Source: Escallonia rubra (taxonomy: Eukaryota > Streptophyta > Magnoliopsida > Escalloniales > Escalloniaceae). From it: DNA of 64,000 nt. Where the stretch lies: NCBI GenBank assembly GCA_033065855.1, contig JAVXUO010002165.1:124001-188000 (forward strand), in the 5' to 3' direction. Within the stretch, counting starts at the first letter, position 1. Each line of letters opens with the position of its first letter. The position numbers and the translations under genes were made by a program. Below are positions 1 to 11,369 of the stretch, piece after piece. The notes beneath the pieces were generated by a model. The model had not been told where the DNA came from. It made no database searches and saw only the letters and a program-made list of their open reading frames with translations.

Positions 1-1345
1 ATATCATGTAGCTCCTTGTGGCTCACCGGGAATAACTCCTCCTTTTGTTGGGTCTGGTGGCTCATATGAAGATATGATGGCTTTAGGGATTTGCCTTTTC
101 AGTTTCGTGGCTGTTGTTTTGCAGATATGCTTTAGTGTATAGTGAGCATCATTTCCTTTGTTGATCTTTGACGGTGCGGCAACAATAGCCTTCCTTGTGT
201 TTGCTTAGGGTTTGCATGGTCAAATGACTAAGGCATGTCCAAGTCTGTGATATGGTTGCCTCGTCTTGGTTTTTTTTTTTTGTTTTTTTTTCCTGTTGAT
301 GTTGTCCATGATCTAGAATTCCCATTTATGGCTTAACTGTTGCCGAAATTGTAGATTTTTCAATTATGAAGTCCATATCCTTATTGTTGTGGTTTCCTTT
401 TGTATATCTTCGTTGGGATTGTATAATGTGGACTCTAGTCTTGCCTCTTATTTTTGGTCCATTTAGCTCCATCATATCCCCTTTTTGTTTTGATTTTTTT
501 CTTTTTGTTTTGTTTTTGCTATTTTTTTCATCGCCTCCCCCAATCGGATATTACTTAGTAGCCCAAACCTAATGGAATGGTTGGGCTGGAGCATTTTTTC
601 CTTGGATAGGCTTTCTTCCTTTTCTCTTAGCTATCATCCAGGGTCCAAACCCTTCTTCTTCCCCTTTAATTTTGTCTGTGGTTTTGGTTGCTAGTGCCAC
701 CACCCCGGGTCCCCATGTCCAGTCAGCACTTCAGTTGTTTTTTCTTCCTTATTATTGTTTCCTTTTCCAACTGTCTCTTTCATCTTCTTTGGTGGTTCAA
801 CCGCCACTTTCTCCTCCCTCGGCTCTCTGCAAATATCTTTTCGATGTCCGATGCTGCCACAATTAAAGCAAAAGTTGTTAATATACTCACATTTCACCCT
901 ACATATTTCATTTTTTTTGTTTGAATGATAAGGGGTATCCTTGGGTCAATTTTAGCGTCAACTGGGATTAAGTTCCCTCTTCGGACGATCTTAAGAGTGC
1001 ACCCACCATATTGGCCTATGCATTCAAAGGAAAATTTTTCCTCCGGGTGCTAGCTCCAAGGTTTGAACCCAGAAAGTCAAGGTAGAGAACAATCCTCCTT
1101 GTCTACCAGGTCAACCCCTTGGGGTTCCCTACATTTTCTTTTTGTGAGGATATATGCAAGTATGAGGGGTTCTGATAAGTCCATCTGTATAGAAACTTCA
1201 GTATACTTCCCTCGAGAAAATGTAGCCATATTAATATTAACCATGATAGGTTTACCAAATTTCTTCACGATTCAAACAAGACCTTCTCTTGGTAGTATAT
1301 TTATGCTGCAAGTATACCAGTTTTGACAAGAATTCCCAGTTCGCT
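1..1345 (-). mobile_element. LINE (L1-type) ORF1 fragment, unit A
   Basis: Minus-strand remains of a plant L1-type LINE ORF1. The frame at 1268-1077 reads like the stretch before the zinc knuckle in plant LINE ORF1 proteins (GKPIMVNINMATFSRGKYTE). The frame at 897-691 has a CX2CX4HX4C knuckle (CFNCGSIGHRKDIC). It is broken into short frames and enters from the left edge, so ORF2 would lie outside the window. It is closely similar to 28,770-30,185 in unit C, where the ORF2 part is still attached. Short plus-strand frames here are shadows. Confidence 0.7.
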
Positions 1346-3208
1346 GCAAGTATATTTATGCTGCAAAAATCCCCTAGTTTAGTTCAAACCCATATCTTAG
1401 TATTAAAGAATGACTTTGATTGGTTGAAGAAGGAGTGGCTGGAAATGGAAAGCTTAATAATGAAGCTGTGGCTTCTCATAGGCTGCCGAAGTGGTACCGA
1501 CTTGGAAATTAGCTGGGAAGAGAGAGCTTCACAATGAAGCTTTCTGTGTCGACTTGGAGAAGGCTTATGGTGGTGATGCATGAAGATGCCGACTTGAGGA
1601 AGCTACTGACTTGTCTTTATATTGGTCATGAGAGAGAGAGAGAGAGAGAGATGAGCAATAGCTTGAAAAAAATAGAGAGATAAGTTAGTAAATGAGAGAA
1701 AAGAAAAGCAACAACTTAATAGATTGTTTTGAGTAGCTAGCTGAAGCTTGTATATATTTTTAGTGAGTGTTTTGTATTATAATATTTGTGTGAGAATTTC
1801 TTCAAACAAATTTTACTATAAATATAGATTGTTGTTTGAGTTATATTTGTGAACCCATTATGCTTCCAATAGTGGAATCAGAGCCACAAGTTCGTGGGTA
1901 CATTTCAAGAAAGTGAAGAGATGGCCAACAAAATTAAGCCTCATATACCAAAATTAAAAAAGATGAATTATGAGAACTGGAGCATCCAAATAAATGTCTT
2001 ACTGAGATCACAAGATTTATGAAAAATTGTTGAAGACGGATACAATGAGCCCGCTAATGTGACTGATGAAACAACTTTATCAAACCCCCAGAAGACGAAG
2101 TTAAAGGAATCACGCAAGAAGGATAAGAAGGCAATGTTCTTAATTTTTCGAGGAGTTGATGAATAAAAATTTGAAAAAATATCAGACCCGAAGACATCAA
2201 AGGATGCGTGGGAGATTCTGTGGAAATCGCTACAGGGAGTGAAAAAGGCTAAAAATGTATGTCTTCAATCACTTAGAGCTGAATATGAGATGCTAAAAAT
2301 GCAAAGTTCAGAAAATATTAATGATTGCATTACTCGTCTGATAACGGTAGCAAACTAGATGAAAAGAAATGGAGAAATTCTTAATGATGTGAGGGTAAAG
2401 AAAAAACTCGTATGTTCTCTTACTTGAAGATTTGATTATGTTGTTACTGCCATTGAAGAATCAAAAGATTTGTCACAAATTTCTATAAATGAGCTTGTGG
2501 ATTCTTTTCAAGTTCATGAGTAAAGAATAAACCAAAATAAAAATACTAATAATTTGAGGCAAGCTTTGCAAAGCAAGTTATATGTTGGTGAAAATCATGT
2601 TAGCAGCTACTACGAACGAGGTAGAGGAATCCGTGGTGACTATATATGTGGCTATAGAGGTAGTTACCGAGGTGGACGTGGTGGACGTGGTCGTGACAAA
2701 CAATCTTGCGAAAGAGGCCAAACAAATGAAGGCTGTCAAATACATAGTCGTAGTCGAGGATTTAGAAGTAGAGGCGGATTTCAACAACAAGGTGATAAAT
2801 CCCAGTTGCAATGTTATAATTGCAACAAATATGGTCATTTTAGTTACGAGTGCAGATCAACTCCTAAAATGGAGGATATAAATCATTTTACAGCAGTTGA
2901 AGAGAAAAATGTGAAAGATGCTATTTTTCTCATTTATGGAGGAAACGAAGAGTGTAAGAAAAATGTTTATTATCTCGACATTAGTGTCAGCAACCACATG
3001 TGCGGCCGAAAAGAGTTGTTCACAGATTTGAACGAGACAATCAAGTGAGAAATTACCTTTAGAGACTCATCAAAGATTTCGGTCAAAGAGCTTCATAATG
3101 AAGCTTTCTCTGTCGACTTGGAGAAGGCTTATGGCGGTGATGCATGAAGATGCCGACTTGAGGATGATGAAGACTTGAGGAAGCTGCCGACTTGTCTTTA
3201 TATTGTTC

Positions 3209-3209
<1 letters not shown>

Positions 3210-3257
<48 letters not shown>

Positions 3258-3262
3258 GGGGG
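3210..3262. repeat. (GA)n microsatellite followed by a G run
   Basis: A GA dinucleotide run of about 38 bases passes directly into about 16 G. It lies in the LTR part of the fossil copia element. Equivalent tracts of other lengths occur at 1632-1650, 13,029-13,076, 30,432-30,460 and 32,020-32,044, so it is a hypervariable point inside the LTR. Confidence 0.9.
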
Positions 3263-3481
3263 CGCAAAAGCTTGAAAAAAATAGAGAGAGAAGTTAGTAA
3301 ATGAGAGAAAAGAAAAGCAACAACTTACTAGATTGTTTTGAGTAGCTAGCTGAAGCTAGTATATTTTTTTGTGAGTGTTTTGTATTATAATATTTGTGAG
3401 AGAATTTCTTCAAACAAATTTTACTATCAATATAGATTGTTGTTTGAGTCATATTTGTGAACCCATTATGCTTCCAATAAG

Positions 3482-3493
3482 TGGTATCAGAGC
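3482..3493 (+). other. Primer binding site, initiator-Met tRNA type
   Basis: TGGTATCAGAGC is complementary to the 3' end of plant initiator-Met tRNA, the usual primer of Ty1/copia elements. It follows the second LTR part of unit A. The same site is at 32,261-32,272 in unit C. Confidence 0.8.
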
Positions 3494-5567
3494 CACAAGT
3501 TCGTGGCTACATTAATTCAAGAAAGTGAAGAGATGGCCAACATAATTTAGCCTCAGATACCAAAATTAACAAAGATGAATTATGAGAACTGGAGCATCCA
3601 AATAAAGGTCCTACTGGGGTCACAAGATTTATGAAAAAATTGTTGAAGACGGATACAATGAATCCGCTGATGTGACAGACGAAACAACTTTATCAAACGC
3701 CCAGAAGACGGCGTTAAAGGAATCACGCAAGAACGATAAGAAGGCCATGTTCTTAATTTTTCAAGAAGTTGACAAATAAAACTTTGAAAAAATATCAGAC
3801 GCGAAGACATCAAATGATGCGTGGGAAATTCTGTAAAAAATCTCTACAGGGAGTGAAAAAGGCTAAAAATGTACGTCTTCAATCACTTAGAGCTAAATTT
3901 GAGATGCTAAAAATGCAAAGTTCAGAAAATATTAATGATTGCATTACTCGTTTGAAAACGGTGGCAAACTAGATGAAAAGAAATGGAGAAACTCTTAATG
4001 ATGTGGCGGTAATGAAAAAACTCTTACGTTCTCTGACTTGAAGATTTGATTTGTTGTTACTGCCATTGAAGAGTCAAAAGATTTGTCACAAATTTCTATA
4101 GATGAGCTTGTGGGTTCTTTTCAAGCTCATGGGTAAAGAATAAACCAAAATGAAGATATTGATAATTTGAAGCAAGCTTTGCAAAGCAAGTTATATGTTG
4201 GTGAAAATCAAGTTAGCAGCTACTACGAACGAGGTAGAGGAAATCGTGGTGACTATAGAGGTGGCTATAGAGGTAGCTACCGAGGTGGACGTGGTCGTGG
4301 CAGACAATCTTGCGAAAGAGACCAAACAAATGAAGGCTATCAAATACATAGTCGTAGTCGAGGATTTAGAAGTAGAGGTAGAGGCGGATTTCATCAACAA
4401 TGTGATAAATCCCAGTTGCAATGTTATAACTGCAACAAATATGGTCATTTTAGTTACGAGTGCAGATCAACTCCTAAAATGGAGGAAATAAATCATTTTG
4501 CAACAGTTGAAGAGAAAAATGTAGAAGATGTTATTTTTCTCACTTACGGAGGAAATGAAAAGTGTAAGAAAAATGTTTATTATCTCGACAATATTGGTGT
4601 CAGCAACCACATGTGCGGCCGAAAAGAGTTGTTCACATATTTAGACGAGACAATCAAAGGAGAAGTTACCTTTGGAGACTCATCAAAGATTTTGGTCAAA
4701 GCCAAAGGTAAACTCACGATTACCTTAAAAAATGGAGATATAAAATATATATAAGATGTTTATTATGTACCAGCCTTAAAAAGGAATATTATCAGCCTGG
4801 TCAGCTCTTAGAAAAGGGGGTACGACATACACATGAAGGATTGCTCTCTCGTCATTAGAAATAGAGATATAGAATTAATTGCTAAAGTTGAAATGACAAT
4901 GAATCGTCGTTTCATACTTGATATCCGAACAGAAATAATGAAATGCATGAAGTCTATCATTAAAGATGATTCATGGTTATGGCATTTAAGATTTGGTCAT
5001 CTTGGTTTTACCAGCTTGAAGTTGTTATCGAGAACAACGATGGTGAATGGTCTACCTAAAATTAATAAACTAGACCAGTTATGTGAAGCTTGCGTTAAAA
5101 GGAAACAACAAAGTTTTGAAGCTGGAAAATCCTGAAGAGCCAGAAGGCCACTAGAGATTGTGCACTGAGGTATAGTTGTTCCATTAGATATTCCATCACT
5201 TGGCGGAAACATGTACTACCTTATTTTTATTGATGATTCCAGCAGAAAGAGTTGGGTGTATATTTTTAAATAAAAATCGGAAGCCCTTGATAAATTCATG
5301 GAATTTAAAGCAATTGCAGAAAAACAGAGTAGACAGTATCTGAAGAGACTCAGATCTGATATAGGAAGCAAATACACCTCGAAGTTGTTAGAAGGTTGTT
5401 GTAAAAAGCATGGAATTATTCATTCCTCATATACGCCACAACAAAATGACATTGTAAAAAGAAAGAATTGCACGATTCTTGATCATATGGCGAGAAGCAT
5501 GGCGAAGAAAAGCACCAAATCCAAATTTTAGTTTGAAACTCATGTCGGGCTGCGTAATTAATACTTG

Positions 5568-5603
5568 GGCGACACCCGGATTTGAACCGGGGAAAAAGGA
5601 TTT
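5568..5603 (-). pseudogene. 3' half of a tRNA (plastid trnC-like), inserted in the copia fossil
   Basis: On the minus strand the bases form a T arm with stem CCCGG / CCGGG and the 7-base loop TTCAAAT, followed by the 7-base 3' acceptor strand TGTCGCC. The combination, with AATCC upstream, resembles plastid trnC-GCA from memory. The D arm and 5' acceptor strand are absent, so it is a fragment. It sits in an insert of roughly 90 bp that interrupts the integrase segment and is absent at the matching point of unit B. The arm geometry is certain; the source is inferred. Confidence 0.5.
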
Positions 5604-5655
5604 CCAAGAACCCTTTGGGCTAAAGCCATTCTATGTGCTATTTATTCGCATTAGT

Positions 5656-7140
5656 GATGCATGCTGAGGTTTCTCTTATATTCGTTCTCCTTTTGATTAA
5701 AACTAAGATGTCGACTCTATTAGAAAGACCTATGCTAATAATGTGCTTACAAAAAGATAGATCTTTGAAAAAGGTTAAATTAATCCCCTCATTTTCAATT
5801 TGTTACGATCCGAATTATTTGAATTTTTTGTAGTTCAGCTGATTTAGATTAATTTTTGTGGGCGAAAAGTTTTCAATTTGTATTCTTTGTAAACTACATT
5901 AAGTATGAAGGATTCTTTCTCACGAATATATCCGAAAGAAACAAGATCTCTTTCAAAAGGCCGAGATGAGTAGTAGTGAAAGACATATAAAGATTCTCAA
6001 ACGAAAGAACAACACTCAGGGTGTGTTTCAAACTCATTTCAGTTTTTATTTTCAAAAAAATCAAAATCAAAACTTTTTTTAAGTTTTCTCTTTTTACAAA
6101 ACTTATAGTTTGTTTGACACAGTTTCGTATAATTGTTTTTTACTTTTGTTTTAATTTTTTTAGTTTTCCTCTCTTCTCTTTTCTATTTTTCCTCTCCTTT
6201 TTTTGTTTTTGTTTTTTGATTTTCCAATACTTGAGAGCTTCTTTTGAGCTCTTACGTTTAACAACCAGAAGCACCCCCACCACAACCAACACATTTCCTC
6301 TGCTGCGGTCCAACTATTGCTATGGCAATAACACACTAGCTTGGGAGTTAGAGCTTCATTAGTTTGATTGAGTGAATGGCTTTGATTAGCTTGGAATAAA
6401 CTTGCACAAATCGAAGATACTAGGTCAGACTAATCGATGGATGAAATCTTTTGGTGGTATTTTTGTAGAGACAATGAGGGTCGGTATGATGGTGATTTCT
6501 ATTTAGAAGAGTGGTGGTGCCGTGGTGGTGACTGATGTTAGAGGGTTTGGTGTTTGGCGGTGTTCGTCAGTGGTGGTGGTGGTTGTAGTTGCGGTTATCA
6601 GTGACTATGGTGGTTGGCGGTGCTCGTGGGTGTTGGTCAACGGTAGTGGTTGCAACGGTTAGTTCATATTGTGGTTGGTGGTCTTGGCAAGTTTGGTGTT
6701 CGAGTGTGTTTATCAATGGTGAAGGTATCAACTATGAGTGGCTATGGTGGTGGTGTTGGTCAATTGGGTATGGTAGTTAGCAATGTTGGTGGTTTGATGT
6801 TATTACGTGACAGGTGTTGGTGAGAAGATTAAAGGAAATAAGAGATACAAAATACTTCCAAGAAAAGTCGAAAGGTGGATCTCAAAAAATAAAATAAAAT
6901 AAAATAAAAACTCTAAAAATAGAGTTTTAAAAAACAGCCTCATTTTGAAAACTAGTTTTAAAACTAAAGGGGGAAAAAGACTAAAATGTATGTCAGAGGA
7001 TTATAATTTTTTTTTTAGTTTTTAAAACTGAACATAGAATTGAACATAAAAACTATTTCAAATGCTACTTTAGAATAATAATTATTGGACAAGAGAAAAG
7101 AAAACAACAGGGAAGGCATATATATTAGCGAACTGGTTAA
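5656..7140. other. Non-coding flank with GGT-rich low-complexity block (unit A)
   Basis: No gene seen. About 6500-6790 is rich in GGT/GGTGG and gives only spurious frames. T-rich and A-rich borders (about 6017-6240 and 6880-7080) look partly inverted to each other, so the block may be an old non-autonomous DNA element, but no clean ends or target duplication were found. The flank recurs in unit B (15,351-16,856) and unit C (34,400-35,837). Confidence 0.4.
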
Positions 7141-9128
7141 TTATGTGGAAGTATTGGCAGCTTGGAAGCGAGCTTGAAAGAAGGCAAGCAACATTTCTCT
7201 AGAAGGCAAACTTTCCTTGACAATGCTGCAGCCAAGGAACTCATCAATCCATCCACATAATTTGGGGAATTTCTCTCTTTTTAGCAACTCCACCCCTCTT
7301 ACTTCTTGTATAACTCCAAGCCAAAAGCCTATGAAATCAGCAACAATGTCCACAAGCCCAATGCTTTCTCCGCCGAAGAACCTCTTGTCATTGAGTGCAG
7401 CTTCAAGAAATTCTAGGTCTCCATAAGCTTCTTCAATGGTCTCCTCATCGTTGGTTTTACATGCCTTGAACACAGAATGCGTACACTAGGCACAAAGTTT
7501 ATGTTAGTTTTTCTTGATGCACATGCAAAAATGTACATTTCGTGATAATATACATTGATTGAATATCATTGAATACTCAAAATAGACCACGATTATGTAC
7601 GGGTTACTTGTTCTTAAGTATAGTGATTTATAGAGGTGATTCTAGACAGAGATTCCGCAAATGTGATCGAAGCATTGAGTGAATCAGACGTTAACTATTC
7701 TACCATCGGAGGTGTCATAGAAGATGGTAAGCATCTTCAGAACGCAAGCTTAGTTGGTGAAGTGAACAAGGAACGTAGTAACTGTTTGCACCAATTTTTT
7801 CACTAATAACTTCACTTTAATTAAATGCCATTAAATGGGTATTTACTTTTTATTATTATTTATGAAGGAGATAATGAAGAAATCAAATCAGAAGGAAAAG
7901 GAACACATCTAAAAATGCGTTCCTATTGATAAGGAATAAGTAGTGTTTGTTACTTATTAGTGGATAGTTATTTTTTAAATGGTTTGGAGTTATTTATTAA
8001 GTGAATAGTTTGTCTTACGGTGATACTTATTTTCTACAATTTGTGAATATACTAATGTTAGGTCAAAGAGGAAGTAACGACATCATTAATCAACCACACA
8101 AATCAAGATTTTTTCTTTTTCTTTCCTTTATGTTTAGAAGTTCTTCCAATCTATCGATAGAGAATATAGTTTCCAGAGTTGGAAATGTTGTGCTTTGTAA
8201 ACATCTTCAACATTAATAAAAGTTTTTCTTTATTTTTATTGGGCGCGCAATCGTTCTACTTTCAGGTTACATTTTCATTTTTCATTTTCAAAGAACTCAT
8301 CAGGCCCTAAAGGCAAAAGAAATCCAATGCTTTAATCAATTGTGGTGTGGGTATACAAATGGATAGCAGCAACGCAAACAGTCACACATAAATTTACTCG
8401 TTACCCTAGTGATTATTTGACTTAGATAGAGGAGATACTTCAAGGAATAAAAAGCTGAAATGATTTAGTACTGGGAAGGCTATTTCAACTCCTTAATATG
8501 CACGATCTTTTTGTTACCATTTCTGCAAAATCTTTCTAAAAAAAAAACCCCTTAATATGCTAATTCATTCTTTTATTTGTCGCTGAAGGATCACCACCGC
8601 TCATTTTACTATATTTTTAGTAAGATGAAGAAGTGAAAAAGCATATGTAAATCGTTTCCTTTGACTAGCCACTAATAATGTCAGGAAAACCCGTTTTCAA
8701 GGTAAAAGTCAAACTCGAGCAAGTTTTGAGACACAAAATTAGTGACTGATTTGGTAAAGGCTTGGATGTGAAGATCTGGAGCATGAATTGTGAACATCAA
8801 TGGAAGGATGGAGTACCTTTTCATCTATGAACTTGACCCAGAAACGTGCCATGGCTCTATCATAAGGATCTCGAGGCAAGATTGGAGTGTCTTTCCAGGT
8901 CTCGTCGATGTACTCAAGAATAACAAGAGACTCGGCAATGGGCTTTCCGTTGTGCACAAGAACAGGGACTTTCTTGTGAACAGAGTTGTACCTGAGAAGC
9001 ATGGGGCTCTTGTTGGAGAGGTCCTCTTCAATGAATTCATACTCAATCCCCTTCAGTTTTAGGGCGATTTCCACCCTACAACTGTATGGGCTTCTCTTTA
9101 GTCCAAGCAACTTCACTTCCTCTCCCAT
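7141..9128 (-). CDS. Tau-class glutathione S-transferase, copy A (GSTU8-like)
   Basis: Cytosolic glutathione S-transferase that conjugates glutathione to electrophiles and xenobiotics. Two exons on the minus strand: exon 1 is 9128-8817 (104 codons) and exon 2 is 7485-7141 (114 codons plus stop), with a phase-0 GT-AG intron of 1331 bp. The product is 218 aa, normal for the tau class. The N-terminal thioredoxin-like domain has the catalytic serine (Ser13 in KRSPYS) and glutathione-site residues Lys40, Val54, Pro55, Glu66 and Ser67. Exon 2 encodes the helical C-terminal domain ([16 protein letters not shown]). The ATG was chosen because [10 protein letters not shown] matches tau N-termini, and the single intron after FIDEK is at the usual tau position. 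The proximal promoter differs from copies B and C: about 50-60 bp including the TATA-like box is missing. Closest in memory to Arabidopsis GSTU8. Confidence 0.9.
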
Positions 9129-10137
9129 TTTTAACAGCACTTCTTGTGATGCTGGGTTTTGTTCGTACAGAGGGATTCAGATATTCATATTTACCAATCA
9201 ATCTATTCATGGTCAAAGTTGGCGCACCCGGGGTTGCGTGGGGGAGTGGGGGTATGGTAGGGTTTGTGTGCCCAACTATAACTTTGGTGAATAGGCTATC
9301 TAGTATTTACTCTTATCTTTTTTTGACTGGTAGAAGCATTTTATATTTTAATTAATTAAAGAAAATAAGTTAGAAGAGATGGAAAGTTCATTGGACAAAA
9401 CATATATTGCACCAAACAAATAAACTACTTTTGAGAGAATTCTTGAAAATTGTGAAAGATTTGAATTTGTCTTGACTATATTGTCTAGTCTACATACGAC
9501 GACATAATAATACCGGGTTATAATTAACCCTGATGGATTCAAAGTATTAAACTTAATTGTAACACCACATGACATATTATGACAAATCTATAAAAAGTTA
9601 ATTTTAATAAGCATAATTATATTTATGACTAATTATACATATATCTCTGAGGTTTATGTGAAATTACAGTCCAGGATATTAAGTTTCGGAAGGTAACAGT
9701 CGTGTCCTTCTTTCATTAATCAGTTAAAAAAATATATATTTTTTTACTTATGTTATCAATGTGTATTATTTAAATGTAAATACTGCCCTCATTTTGTATA
9801 TACAATGTATATACCATATAAAAATTTAAAAAACCTTAATTTTCAAATTATTTTTTCAACCGTAATTCTCCCCCACCCCGTCACCGCACCTTCCTCGTTA
9901 AGCACTCGGCCTGAAAGTCAGCAAACTAGCTCAGCTTCATCAGCTTCATTCGGCACCGGTGAACGCCTCTCTTCACGTCATTCCTCGCCGTCCGGCCGCC
10001 TCCACCGTCTCAAACATCCTCAGCAGCGCAAACTTATTTGATTAAGGGGGTAGATTTGGGTGGGGATTGAAAGACAAACTTAATATCCAGCGGGAGCTAC
10101 CATAAGACTGAGATTTCCATATTCTGTTTCCTTTCAG
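9129..10137. other. Upstream flank of GST copy A, no gene
   Basis: Promoter side of GST copy A. The part from about 9420 to 9840 is homologous to unit B (about 19,030-19,357 and 20,437-20,485). It holds the unoccupied site of the Mutator-like element found in B, near 9755-9780. A GC-rich stretch at 9880-10,025 gives a short open frame with no recognisable domain. Confidence 0.5.
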
Positions 10138-10322
10138 AAGATCTGTTAATCACGACACAAACAGAGAAACATGTCACATTCAAAAGGCTTGCTTCTGCAT
10201 TATGTTTTCTATTCCAAGCTTGTCCAGTAAAAAGGGAGAGAATCCCTGATTTTCTCTTTAGCTGGAGGGATCTCTCTCGTGAGCTTCTTCATGATTGGAC
10301 TGTGCGAATTGGGAAGCAGTAA
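10138..10322 (+). CDS. Possible terminal exon of an unrecognised host gene
   Basis: A pyrimidine-rich tract ending CTTTCAG precedes an open stretch of about 61 codons that closes with TAA at 10,320-10,322. The peptide is non-repetitive and of balanced composition (for example ACPVKRERIPDFLFSWRDLS), unlike the surrounding transposon-derived frames. I do not recognise the protein and see no earlier exon, so it could be a relic exon left by rearrangement or a chance open frame. Confidence 0.3.
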
Positions 10323-11355
10323 AGCAAAGTTCTTATATTGGTGAAGCACAAGCAGAACGTATTGAGCTTGCTTTATCCCCGAACCACCAGCAAGCCTTAC
10401 AATTTTGACATATCATAACCATGGCCCGTCTGTTTGTTTATTTGCAATCGTACTGTATCCAGATTCCATAGTCCTGATTATGCAGACAGGTGGGACTTGG
10501 GAGTCCGCTTGGTTGAAAAAATGAGCCTAATCCTTGCAACTTGCCATTAGTATGTATAGATGCAGTTCACTATCACACATCAGAACAAGTGTGCGTTCTT
10601 TTTAGCATCTTGACGAAGACTTCTTCAAAGAATTTGGAAGATTGAAAATTGCAAAGTTGAAAATGTAAATCGTAGAAAGTGCACCCAAGTATAAATTGAA
10701 GGCATCTAATTTCTAATATAAGAAAGATTAGTCTTCCAAAAAAAGGAAGACTTCTATTTGAAAAGAGAGAGAGAAAAAAAAAATTGATTGACGATGATAG
10801 ATGATTATTATGATGAGTCTTGCATCTAATAGTTATATTACAAACAAAATTTAGAAAATAATTACAACGTCAGAAGTACCAAATAGGAAATAAGTACTAA
10901 ATCTTAGAAAATAGCTATCCTTATTCCTGATCAATAGGAACACACTGCACATTAGAAAATAACTTCCAACTTAAATCGTCCGTGAGTCCAAGTGCAATGC
11001 CAGAAAGTGACTTCAATGGACACGCAAAACGGGACAGCAATATAATAGAGGGTGAAGACATGAAACGAAAGGGACAAAAATATAACTGAACCCAATTTCG
11101 TAGCCGCAAGATGGATGCTAACGGTTGAGGCACGGAAACCGAAGCAGCAATAAGTATTGAAAATCTCAGCCAAAAACGGCACAGCGACAGTACGAAAATC
11201 GAGACGACAAAATTGAAGAATTAAAACGTGTTAATGGATGATCAATCCAACGCCCGATTTAGATTTCCAAAAAGAAAATCCTTACCTCCAATTGTACCAT
11301 TAAACCCAAAATTTTGATCTTTATAATTTAATTGTATCAAAAGCCCTAAAATCAA
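10323..11355. other. Intergenic DNA, no gene seen
   Basis: AT-rich sequence with several short frames and no recognisable domain. The part from about 10,920 may be continuous with 12,446-12,783 across the LINE insertion, and together they could be an old minus-strand LTR or leader beginning TGTGACAACCC at 12,783. Its other end and any partner were not found. Confidence 0.3.
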
Positions 11356-11369
11356 TATACCCAAAAGTT
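11356..11369. repeat. Target site duplication, left copy (LINE 11370-12431)
   Basis: TATACCCAAAAGTT, identical to 12,432-12,445. It directly precedes the poly-T that is the LINE's 3' poly(A) read on the plus strand. Confidence 0.9.

Larger units (their letters stand above)
1384..5655 (+). mobile_element. Broken Ty1/copia retrotransposon, unit A
   Basis: A fossil Ty1/copia element. In order it shows an LTR part (about 1384-1872), an initiator-Met primer site at 1873-1884, gag (from 1921, with a CCHC knuckle at about 2805-2860), a second LTR part (3088-3480), a second primer site (3482-3493), a second gag with RG-rich stretch and knuckle (4167-4500), protease-like sequence, a GAG-pre-integrase segment (4833-5135, HLRFGHLGF) and part of an integrase core (about 5160-5650). 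Reverse transcriptase and RNase H were not seen. LTR plus gag is duplicated in tandem with a period of about 1.56 kb. The element is heavily broken, with well over ten breaks, and is not functional. The same structure recurs in unit C. Confidence 0.8.

Noticed and set aside
366-924. Plus-strand frames rich in Phe, Leu and Ser
   Set aside because: They are reverse-strand shadows of the LINE ORF1 remains and have no domain.
6017-7080. A non-autonomous DNA transposon spanning the GGT-rich flank
   Set aside because: The borders look weakly inverted, but ends and duplication could not be fixed in any of the three units.
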